This document shows positions 35,701 through 45,518 of a stretch of DNA of 64,000 bases, piece after piece. Origin of the DNA: Athripsodes cinereus (taxonomy: Eukaryota; Arthropoda; Insecta; Trichoptera; Leptoceridae); the NCBI GenBank assembly GCA_947579605.1, contig OX388305.1:31695542-31759541 (forward strand), written 5' to 3'. Below the pieces are notes generated by a model. That model had not been told where the DNA came from. It ran no database searches and worked only from the letters and a program-made list of their open reading frames with translations. Numbering within the stretch: position 1 is the stretch's first letter; the number at the start of each line of letters is the position of its first letter. Made by a program: the position numbers and the translations under genes.

Positions 35701-38700
35701 TCCGTATACAGATCATTGGTGCAGAGCGTAAGATCAATCCAGCTCTCACCCATAGGCCCGGCAAACGTGGCAGGTTGTCCCGCAACATTGAGAATGCATA
35801 GTCCCATCGAAGATATAAAATCTGCGACGGGGCCACCACTCCCAGAGCGGTCGGTGCCAGGTCTGTCGTACCATAAGGGAGAGCGTGCATTAAAGTCACC
35901 GGCCACAATGACCGGCCTACCTCTCAGGGCTTCCAGCGCTCGTCTCAGACCCTGAAGGTGGCGGCCTACATTATCCGAGAATTTGAAGTAAACAGATATA
36001 AGGAATATTTCACGTCCTCCAATCCGGACACACACACAGCAACGAAACTCATCAGAGAGTCCATCCAAAAGCAACGGCTGTACCTTGCTGGTATCAATAA
36101 GGAAACCCGCCATGGGCTTGCAACCCTTGTCAACTATGGCAAGGGGCAATTCAGCACCATCGAGGATCACTCTACTAAACAGATGCTCTTGTACGAAAAC
36201 AATCGGAAGAGAACTGACTGAAACGTGCCTGACCAAGTCAATGGCAGACGCACGAGATCGTCCCAAGTTAATCTGACCCAATGCAACGGAAACGCGCCTA
36301 GCCATCGTAATTCGTTGACATCGCTACCCTGTCTATGGCGGCCCGCAGAGCAGGACAATCCCTGTCTCCCGTGGGGTGGGCCGCATTCTTTCTGAAGCGC
36401 GTGCACGTGGCACACACGCTCCTTTCAGTGGGGACCGTGCACTGTTCCTCTCCATGTCCCTCCCTCGCACAACGCGCACACACAGGGCTCTTATGCATGC
36501 AGTGCTTCTGGGTATGCCCGTACATATGGCACTTATAGCACCTTGTGGCACCAACAAAGTCCCGTACTCGACAAGCGCTCCATCCCACGTATACGAAGCC
36601 CTGGGACACGAGCGCAGACCTGACCTGCCCGGTGCAGACCAGGATGCTGCCAACAAAGCCACCAGTTTTCGGGCCAAACCTGGCGACTCTTCTAGTCGAA
36701 GACATAAAAGTCTCCTCCGAAATTTCGGTTCCCTTTATATTTGCTCTGTATATCTCCTTCAGGAGATCCGCGTCAGTGAGCTCCCTCGGCGTATCGTGGA
36801 CCACAATACGTGGGAGCCTTCCCTTGGGTTCGGCAGCTGTAAACCCCTTGGATTTAAGCTTCTCAGAAGCCAAAATCCTCATCGCGCCCTCCTTGGTGGA
36901 CGTCTCCACAACCACACCAGCACCACGCGCCCTGCGCACTCGCACAGCTCTAAACCCATCCTGAACTGGGTCCAGGATTTCTTTAAGGGCAGCTCGGGTT
37001 TGCTCCGAGGTAGCCCCCTCAACTTGTTCCGGACGGATAACCACTGCCGGAGCCTTTGATGTAGTTGCCCGAGTAACAACTCGGGCTACCCTCTCTGCAT
37101 ACGTCTCTTTAGGCGTGGTCGTTAATACCGCCTGCGCCCGCGACACCGTCTCCGTAGCAGATTTTACTTCCCCTCTGAGAGACATAAAGTCTCCCTTCAG
37201 GGCCCTCATTGCTTCTTCGGCGGCGCTCGCCCTCGCAGTGGCAGCTGCCTCCCTCAGGTTGCTCCCGATGAGCAACTCACCAGCTGCGGAAACGAGGCTC
37301 CTCACCTCGGCCTTCTGTTCGACATTTAATCGACCCTTATCCGATGATAGCAAACGCTCTATAGCTTCTGCTATTTGTAAAAATGCAGCTCTGTCCTTAT
37401 TGGGACCATCTGTTGCCTCCTCAATCGCCACAGCAACCGTCTCAGCCGCAGATGGGCTGTTAGGCTGCCTCCTCCTCTTTTTCGTGCGGGGTCCAGGCTC
37501 ACCACTCGTGCTGGGGAGCACCTCCACCGGCGGATCCCCCGACGGCCGCTCCCTCGTTGATAGTTCCGCAGCTGCCAAACCTTTGTTAACTGCGGCAGCA
37601 GGTGCTGCCTTGCTGCCTTTTTTACCCTTGCTGCGGGTCACCACCGAACTATCAGAGTCAGCTCCCGTGCTAGCACCTACACCAACATGCTTCATTGTTC
37701 CCACCAGGGGAGGCGTTCTGGGAAGGGACCGACGAGGCGTGAATACCACGCCCGCATCAGACGCCTCATCACCAGAAGACATCTCGGTATCCATGTTTTA
37801 CGCACTCGAAGGCAGTCCACCTGCTTGGAGATACCACACTAGATCACAACACAGACACTGATGTATCAATTTCACTTCTTTAATTTTACAATTTTTCATA
37901 CAAATATGACACTTAGAGTGTTTTTAGGTCAAAATATATGAGAAAACAGGCTGAATAGTTTGATAAAAGGACGAAGAATGACTATATACATTATATTTAA
38001 TAGATTTCACGTTTAGATATACAAAGTTTGATTGTTTCAGACCGAAAATAAGACTTACAATTCAAAAGAAAAGAATTTTTTTCATACAAATATAACAGTT
38101 ACAACGTATGTCACTTAAAATTCACTTCTATTTTTTAAACTTTTGTGTACATATCAAGAATATGAATATAGCACAACAACAGCGCAACCCGAGGAGTACG
38201 TCCGAAATAGCGCGGGGGTACCCAGTGGGGCACCCCAACGAAAACACAACACAAAAACAATAGGTATGCAGTTCACGGATTTAAGCAGACTCACATACAG
38301 TATTATTTAACATAGTCAAAACAAATATATTATTATATTATTAGTTGATCATCCCAAAAAAACATAAATTAAACATAAATGTAATACGATCAGAAAAATA
38401 TATATATATATATATATATAATATGTAAGCCAATGAATAGAATATTCAGAAGTTCCATACAATACGTCCGCGCAAACTGACAGCGCGAAGCGAACTGATT
38501 AACAGTATTAACAAACATTATTTGATTAACAGTATTAATGTTGTGGTTTGTGCTCCTGTAGGTGAAGGAATACTTGGCCCATACAGCTCGTGTTACTGGT
38601 GTAGTGTTCTCAGTGAGCTGTGAGTGGGTGCTCTCAGTGGGAAGAGACAAACTGTTCTCATATCACTGCATTGAGACTGGAAGCAGACTAGGGGGTTACA

Positions 38701-40258
38701 CATTTGAAGCATGGTGTACCACATTACAGTATCCTTTAATTAATTCAAAACATTATTTATCCATGAATTTAGTAAATATTATATCTGAGTAAGTACCTAT
38801 CTAAAAATAATAATAAAAATGGAAAAAAGCTTGATGGTCAATCAATTTATTATGGTGATATTGGTAATTTGACGGCACATTATGAGATGGTAGGCCCCAC
38901 TGTTGTCAAATGTGAGATTTCATAGAAAAAGTAATATTCACAAAGTGTTACCATATGTAGAATTATTTTTTGGTCACCACGTTAAATTATTTTTGGGCAC
39001 CAAGTTTTTCGACAGCCAGCAAAAATAAAATCTAATTCGAATACAAATTTCCTAAAGTTTACATTCAAATTAGATTTCATTTTTTTTTTTGCTTTGCCGG
39101 TTTTATTTTATTTTTGCAAATAAAAAAGAAAATTGGGGCCTTCCATCTCAGTGAGTTCCAATTTGACTTGTTATAAAATATTTCCACAATCATTGATATA
39201 TTTTGATAATATTATGTTCCTTAATGTGTGTATATCAGATTTGATTCCCAGTCAAAGCTAGCATTTATTGGTGATTACAGTGGACTAATTAGTATGCTAA
39301 AATTGGATAATAATGGTGCTAGTTTGGTTACTACTCTTAAAGGACACAGCGGGTGAGACTTCACGTGATACACATCAGATGATAATAATAATAATAATCC
39401 TATTATTTAACAATTATATATTTACATGTTTTCATTATTTGCAATTCTAATCATTTACATTATAGATCTGTTCGAGCTTTGGCCTGGGCACCTCTTCCAC
39501 AACTGTTATTTAGCGGCTCCTTTGACCAATCTGTCATTGTATGGGACATTGGAGAACAGAGAGGTACCGCGTATGAATTACAGGGACACAGTAATAAAGT
39601 GACGGGGTTGTGTCATGCGGGTGGAAGCAAGAAACTACTGTCAGCAGGGGCAGATGGAGCAGTGGGATGCTGGGATATGTCAACACAGAGAAAGGAGACT
39701 CCCGCCTGGCAAGAGGCTGACCTGTGTCATCTCTGTCATAAGCCATTTTTCTGGAATCTTAGAGCAATGATGGATCAAAGGCAATTAGGTGAAACATTTA
39801 AACATCAAATGTACTATTGTGTCATTTTGTTATACCTATCTAACACGTTGCATTGCCATCAATATACATATTTGTTACATTTCAGGAATGAGACAGCATC
39901 ACTGTAGATGGTGTGGTGTTGCCATATGTGATGCTTGTTCTCCCAATCGCCTTCCTCTACCTATAATGGGATTTGAGTTTCCACAGAGAGTTTGTAATGC
40001 TTGTTTCACTACACTAAAAGATGAACCGTAAGTATGATGTAATATTTTTACTGTGTTCACTATTCACTGCTTTAGATGCGTTTTTGAGGGCACATTTTAA
40101 TTTGTTACAGACGTGAATCTCTAGCCTCCTTCCATGATATGAAACATAGTGTAGTCCATATGAACTTAGATGAATCTACTGGAAGACTCTGCACTACCGG
40201 ACAAGATCGTGTTATTAAACTGTGGGACGTGTCACCCCTGCTTTCTACTGGCAACTAA
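29758..40258 (+). CDS. WDFY2: WD repeat and FYVE domain protein (WDFY2 homologue)
   Basis: Seven coding exons: 29758-29918, 30179-30359, 38562-38728, 39239-39352, 39466-39788, 39886-40027, 40111-40258. All are GT/AG with matching phases; 1236 bp, 411 aa (human protein is 400). Seven WD40-type repeats are interrupted by a FYVE zinc finger at residues ~285-355. The FYVE finger starts [12 protein letters not shown], has the phosphoinositide-binding basic motif RQHHCRWCG, and ends RVCNACF. A last WD repeat follows ([17 protein letters not shown]). Diagnostic segments include [16 protein letters not shown] and GYTFEAW. The family acts as an early-endosome scaffold binding PI3P. The start MAAEIKP matches the family. 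The frame stays open for 42 codons upstream to an ATG at 29632, probably not used. Intron 2 (8.2 kb) holds two nested or adjacent transposons. Confidence 0.96.
31263..32532 (-). mobile_element. Unclassified DNA transposon with subterminal repeats
   Basis: 1270 bp with ~32-bp inverted ends (TGAGTGGCTC(A/G)GAGCCA, then GGTGCCTATCCAACA). Up to about eight related TAGGCAC(C/T)TTTGGCTC-like motifs in both orientations lie inside the ends (31472, 31536, 32096, 32336, 32505 and others). It encodes a two-exon protein on the minus strand. The ends are confirmed by the interrupted repeat on both sides. I do not recognise the superfamily. Confidence 0.7.
31568..32294 (-). pseudogene. Two-exon transposon protein with one in-frame stop
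   Basis: Exon 1 (32189-32294) starts [20 protein letters not shown], an acidic N-terminus, and ends at a GTATGT donor. A phase-matched exon 2 (31568-31977) reads [20 protein letters not shown] ... [13 protein letters not shown]. It then meets a TGA at 31844-31846 and continues in frame with [19 protein letters not shown] and [20 protein letters not shown] to a final TAA. Together this is 172 codons including both stops. The exon-2 acceptor is inferred. The tail resembles C-terminal segments of some insect transposon proteins, but I cannot name the family and see no catalytic triad. Function unknown; possibly read through, possibly dead. Confidence 0.45.
33175..36305 (-). pseudogene. R1-type ORF2: endonuclease/reverse transcriptase, frameshifted
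   Basis: The start [18 protein letters not shown] begins an APE-type endonuclease: [19 protein letters not shown] and SSDHRLITW carry catalytic residues. RT blocks follow: [52 protein letters not shown], the catalytic [13 protein letters not shown] and VRYLGVVLD. The first frame stops at 33840. The expected continuation ([20 protein letters not shown] ... [18 protein letters not shown], the C-terminal Cys/His motif) is in another frame ending at 33175, so one indel lies at about 33870-33935. Total length would be ~1040 aa, normal for R1. Otherwise intact. Confidence 0.9.
36298..37794 (-). CDS. R1-type ORF1 (Gag-like nucleic-acid-binding protein)
   Basis: 498 aa from [15 protein letters not shown]. 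Low-complexity Ala/Ser/Pro-rich N-terminus with Lys/Arg runs ([20 protein letters not shown]). A central conserved domain contains [16 protein letters not shown]. Three Cys/His knuckles start at residue 419: [28 protein letters not shown] and CATCTRF...H...C. The protein binds element RNA. Its stop overlaps the ORF2 start in ATGGCTAG (8 nt), the compact junction typical of this clade. Frame fully open. Confidence 0.9.
   Translation of the reverse strand: MDTEMSSGDEASDAGVVFTPRRSLPRTPPLVGTMKHVGVGASTGADSDSSVVTRSKGKKGSKAAPAAAVNKGLAAAELSTRERPSGDPPVEVLPSTSGEPGPRTKKRRRQPNSPSAAETVAVAIEEATDGPNKDRAAFLQIAEAIERLLSSDKGRLNVEQKAEVRSLVSAAGELLIGSNLREAAATARASAAEEAMRALKGDFMSLRGEVKSATETVSRAQAVLTTTPKETYAERVARVVTRATTSKAPAVVIRPEQVEGATSEQTRAALKEILDPVQDGFRAVRVRRARGAGVVVETSTKEGAMRILASEKLKSKGFTAAEPKGRLPRIVVHDTPRELTDADLLKEIYRANIKGTEISEETFMSSTRRVARFGPKTGGFVGSILVCTGQVRSALVSQGFVYVGWSACRVRDFVGATRCYKCHMYGHTQKHCMHKSPVCARCAREGHGEEQCTVPTERSVCATCTRFRKNAAHPTGDRDCPALRAAIDRVAMSTNYDG
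38398..38422. repeat. (TA)n microsatellite
   Basis: Run of about 12 TA units inside the R1 element 5' UTR region. Confidence 0.9.
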
Positions 40259-42198
40259 TCTATCATAATCAAAATGTTGTTTCATGCACTTATATAATGT
40301 AATGCATCCCGACTTTATACTTTGTGTATGTTGTTTGTGAAGTGGTATGCCATGTGTTCATTCCATGTTCGTCAGATTGTATTTTATTTTGTTTTTTATC
40401 TAAAGTTTATGTGAAAATATTTTTCTATGCTGTAATATTTCTGAGTATAATATATTTAAAAAAAATGTATCGGTTATTGGAGAAAAATATTGATGATGAT
40501 TCATTAATTTTATTATGTTTTGAGAGTTTCCCTTCTCTCTATGCCTTTTGTGTTTTCCATTCTAGAAATTGGCATATTTTCATACATTATTAACAACATA
40601 CTATGTAAGATCATTTTGTCTAAATAAAATCTTTATTGTACTATTAATTTTCGTATTTACATTTAGTTAAACATTAGTACAACAACAATTGAATGAAGTT
40701 GCAATATGTTCTTTTGTACATTGTCCTTTTTCAAAAGATCAAAATTACAATGTAGTCAAGTTTGTCAATGTAAGCAATGCTGAAACCTTAACAACAAAAC
40801 AACTATCAATAATTACATATATATGACTTTTTTTTACATTTGCCACATTGTTATGCATCACTGAGCTGCTCATTAAAAGGTACTTATTTTCTGTCCTTCA
40901 TATCTTGTGTTTAAATTCTTTTGAAAATAAGTGCCTTATGTATATCTTTGAAACCTTAACTTTTTTGCTTGTTTAACATGTTGAATGACAATTATTAGTG
41001 TACAGATGATGTATATATTTATATGAGTTTCTTTGAGTAATATAATTGAACTTACTTTCCATATTAAGTTTAACATAAAAAATCATATTATAAAATATGA
41101 TAGTCTAGTTAGGATTACTCAATTCTTTGTATAATAATCTCGACTCTGCTCAGGACAAAGGCATCAAACCACAATTTTGGCGAAAGTGGTTTTATGTTTT
41201 AAAATCAATCATTTGTGTCTTATACATAAAAGTAAAGGTAAAAGTATTCAATACCCAAACATCTAGTTTTTATAAAAAAAACATAATATTTTTATTAGCT
41301 AGGACTTATTTGCAAATATCAAATAGGAAATAGGACTCAAACAACATGTGTTTCATTACTAACATCAAAAAATATTATTCAGACATAATTTTACGGTGAG
41401 GTAAAAGGCATCAAACTACATAACCCAAACATGGGACATATCTCTTTTACATGTTGCTAAAGTCTGTCAATATAAAGGACTTAATCAACATTTTTAATTT
41501 TTTTTGCTTATAACATGATAATTCCTGAATATTTTCTCTTATTTTTTTTATTACATAATAAAAAAACTACATTACAATAAGATGGTAGAATAATAATGCT
41601 AGTAATTTGACATTTTATTTATCCTACAATTTTTTGCTTCTTCCACAAAATAAATTTACTAATGTGGTTTGACGCTTTTGTCCTGAACACAGTCGATATC
41701 CTCCCATATTGATATTTTATCCTTTTCATTTGTCAAATTAAGATTTAACATTAAATATTACAGAGGAGTATTGTTAAAAAATTTAATAGTAACAGTGAAA
41801 TAACATTAAAAATTGTTATTCTTTTACATTTATTGTTTTTGTGATGAATTAATTTTTCTTATGCTTTAGTAAAAAATTCAGTGTTAAATTTTAAGTGGAC
41901 AGATTTGTAGTATAAGTAATACTATTATATGCTTTGCTTTTGATGTTATAATAATATGTGTTTTTAAGGAATATAGTTTGTCAGCATATTATAAATTTCT
42001 ATTTTTTTATATACCCTATGTATGTATGCATATAAAATATATACCTATTAGTTATGATATTTAAATTATTGCATATCATTTCATTGGTTTGTAAAATTGC
42101 AGATGAGAGTCGTAAAGACTGTACTATTTTATGATTTGAAGAATGACAGACTGGTTTGTTATTTACAATAACTTGTTATAATTATTATGAATTATATT

Positions 42199-42488
42199 CA
42201 TTGTATCGGCATTAACTTTGTAACACTTCATTTTAAATTATCAAATAAAATAAAATAATTATTTATTATTATGTTTTATGTTACTGTTGAGTAAGAATAA
42301 CGCATGACCGGTTTCACAGACTCCGAGTTCGCATTAACAGGTGCTGATCTATACTATTGATCTATACGATCAGGTCTATAGATCAGCACCTGATGTTGCG
42401 AACTCGGAGGCCGCGAAACCGGTCGTGCGTTAGTCTTACTCAACAGTAACATAAAACATAATAATAAATATTTATTTTATTTGATAAT
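42199..42488 (+). mobile_element. LINE-tail/palindrome unit, copy D
   Basis: 290 bp flanked by the exact 17-bp duplication TTATTATGAATTATATT (42182-42198, 42489-42505). The tail reads GGCATTAACTTTGTAACACT then TCATTTT. Two ~115-bp inverted arms follow (90% or more similar by eye) holding ACTCCGAGTTCGC, GACCGGTTTC and CAGGTGCTGATCTATA. Confidence 0.8.
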
Positions 42489-42999
42489 TTATTATGAATT
42501 ATATTTGCTGTAATTATCTTTAAGATTATGATTTCAACAACAATGTAAATGATGTCGTCAAACATTGATTCTGTGCTCAACATTATTGATTGTCTTTATT
42601 TCATTAGCTTTATTTTTTCCCTTTCATTTAGTATGTAAATGCAATTGTTATAAATAATTTTCCCTCCCCTACCACATTTGTATGGGTAAATACAAAGACA
42701 TTGTATCATGATGTTGGACAATAATAACATTTTAATAAAATATTATTAATAAATTAAATTTGAAATAGTCATTGTGTAGCTTCTACTGTAACTAGTCAAG
42801 ATATATATGTATTATGAAAATATTATCTTTTGTGCTTTAGAATCTTAACTTTGCCATTAGATATATGATACAAGTAACTATATTCCATTTAAATATTATA
42901 TATAGATACATACATATTTTATTTCCTTTTATCAGATTTGGTAAATAGTTTGGAAATGTTTGAAAATGTCCTGGATTCAATTCCCCCTATTGACTAAAC

Positions 43000-43600
43000 A
43001 ATGGCACATCGTCCAAGGAATTTGGAAGCGTATGTAAATTTGTCCAAGTCTGGTTGCATCCCTGAAAGAAGAAAAGTTGCTGGCAATAAGGTGAAGGTGC
43101 AGTCCAACTAATTGTTTGACTAGAAATATTTCTATCGCAGTTAAAAGGTTAGTGCACTCAGCCATCGTAGTGCCAACACTAATATATGAAAGCGAGACAT
43201 GGACATGACTGAAAAAGAATGAAAGTGGTGTAAATGCAGTGAAAATGAAACCGTTGAGAAGAGTATGTGGTACAAATCTGAAAGATTGTGGAATAAATGA
43301 AGAGAGTGGAATTTGGAAAGAAAGCTAGAGCAATAACAAAATCAAAAGTGTATAAACTATGGTGATTTGGGTACGTGGAAAGAATAAATGTGGACAAAAT
43401 GACTGTGAAGATATAGGTGGCTGAGGGGAATGGTGCTTGGAAACATGGCCATCTTGAATGAAAGGGTTATATAAACTGGATCCTACAGAATGGACAGGTT
43501 TTGGGTACATCAAATAGGAGAGAATCTATGAGGAATTGTATAACAATGACAAAGTGGTTACAAGAATAGGAATAAGTGCTCAATCCTTTGCGTAAGGGAA
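43000..43600 (+). mobile_element. Degenerate RTE-like LINE ORF fragment
   Basis: Frames with stops read LIYESETW, LKKNESGVNAVKMKPLRRVC and similar, typical of the region after the RT domain. Same family as 22960, 25060 and 29100. Confidence 0.6.
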
Positions 43601-44334
43601 ACTGTTTGATGATTCTTCTTGAGCAATTTCAAGTATTTTTTGGCTTATGTTATTATATTCTGAAAGATTCTAATATAATAATATGTAGGTATAAATTAAT
43701 AATTATTAATGTCTAAATGTAAGGTGTACTAAATATATTATCTTACTTACTGCATACAAACAAAATGTATAAAACATTTAACTATGTAAAGCTATTACTG
43801 AGAGTTCATTAATGTTCCATATATTCCTTATATAAGCTCTGGTGCAATGTATATAACTATCGATATTAATTAATATATTATTATTCTCAGTCTGTTAAAT
43901 ATATTGTGCTTCCTTTATTAAACCTATACCTCAAATGTCCATGTCTATGAAGTTTATGACTAGAGGTTTTGTGTTAAGTGTAAAATGGTCTATAAACTTA
44001 CACATTTTTTGTCGAATGAAATGTGTAGTACCCAATTGAACCACTCACAATCCATAACAATATTCTTTATCTATTGCATATTATCTCAAATCCAATTAAT
44101 CTGATTGGAATTACTGTAAATACATAGATAATTGAGATATTGTCTTAATTTTGTGGTTACATATTCTATTATGTGAAAAGCTCCATACATTTCAATCTTC
44201 TAGTATCATTGTCAATTCTTTCACACTTTCATAACACAGATTTGTAAATATGTGATGGTAACACTTGTTTATGATACATTCATACTGACCAATTACATGT
44301 GTTACATCTAAGAATACAGACAGAAATGTGATCA

Positions 44335-44440
44335 TCATCAGCCATTTGAATCCGTTGTTGGACACAGGCCTTCCCCTTGATCTTTCTCAAGCCTCTACCC
44401 TGAGCATACTGCATCGAACCAACTCCTACTGTTCATCTTA
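44335..44440 (-). mobile_element. LINE 3'-end fragment
   Basis: Contains ATCATCATCAGCCATTTGAA and TTGTTGGACACAGGCCTTCC, a sequence pattern repeated at the 3' ends of many lepidopteran LINE copies. Recognition from memory; strand uncertain. Confidence 0.4.
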
Positions 44441-45518
44441 CTTTGAGATATTTGTAGGTAACAATAATTTTGATAATTAGTTCCTATCTGGAGATATTAT
44501 GATGGTATGGATGGTTGTATAAAAACACTTGAATTCGTCAACTTATTTTTTTATTAGGTAAATTACATATAAAATGAGGTATGAAAAAAGCTTACACTTG
44601 TAAATATAATAATATAACAATCATAGTTACTAACTCTAATGTATAAAAGTTCACTAAAATTGTCTTGAAATCTATATCCTCAAATCAACTACTGAATGTG
44701 CTAATGTAGAGTATATTTAAATATACAGAGTTTGTTATTCTAAGGATTTCTATCAATCTATCTATACCCGTAATGGTAAGGACAGCTTGCTTAATGATTG
44801 TCTATTACTCAGTAGAAATGTGCCTTTTCAAATAATAGTTGGTAGGTATCTATTGTATTGCAGCAGCATAATAAAATATTTGCCAGCATTGTACATACAA
44901 CATACATAGTAATGAGATTTATATTATAGGAACATTCTTAATAACTATTAACATAAAAACAATAAATATACACCTACATACTACATTAAATATAAGGGAC
45001 TAAAATCATTAAGGTGTTATTGTATTTATGTATTCTAGTTGAGAATATTATTTTTACAGTACATTAATGAGTGCTTTTAAAATATGGCTTCATTATAAAT
45101 GTAATGAAAAACACTGATGTTTTGACTATGTACCTACATTTAAATAAGTTTTTTTCACACTTGATACATTTGCGATGTTGCTCTTAAACTAAAGAAAGAG
45201 TATTTTAATTTGTCGCAATACCAATGTTTGTACAAGATCAAAAAGTTCTTGTTCTTTAGCGGAATATTTTCAATATTACACAATACACACTTCTTGTTTG
45301 TTTATTTTTTATCATAGTTTGAACAGAAACATTCTACTTGGCCCACAAATTTTATGAAAGCCAAGACATAAACTTGTTTCTAGCAGCAACGAGATCCTAG
45401 TTGGCATCTAACTAGTTGCCACAATTTGAGCATATCCTTTAGAAACTAGTAAGTATCATAGTTCTGACATCCACCATATTATGGACATATTAATCATGCT
45501 TTAATTGTACTAACATCA

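Larger units (their letters stand above)
32646..38516 (-). mobile_element. R1-clade non-LTR retrotransposon, nearly full length
   Basis: 5871 bp bounded by the exact 15-bp duplication ATTATTTGATTAACA (32631-32645 and 38517-38531). In element orientation: ~720 bp 5' UTR, ORF1 (37794-36298), ORF2 (36305 to 33175 with one frameshift), and a 529-bp 3' UTR. Much more G+C-rich than its surroundings. Two 5'-truncated copies of the same 3' UTR lie at 25440-25677 and 62437-62600. Inserted in WDFY2 intron 2, with its 5' end 45 bp from exon 3 (30 bp beyond the TSD). The 5' junction also shows a partial repeat of GATTAACAGTATTAA, so the true 5' end may be ~20 bp off. Confidence 0.9.
40259..45518. other. 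Intergenic region between WDFY2 and the chitin-binding gene
   Basis: WDFY2 3' UTR probably ends after AATAAA at 40623-40628. The rest is AT-rich with no host gene seen. It contains palindrome unit D (42199-42488), LINE fragments (43000-43600, 44335-44440) and, near the right edge, AATAAA on the minus strand at 45301-45306, the likely poly(A) signal of the chitin-binding gene. Confidence 0.5.

Noticed and set aside
33047..37861. Plus-strand ORFs of 130-250 aa opposite the R1 element
   Set aside because: Antisense shadows of ORF1/ORF2 in G+C-rich coding DNA.
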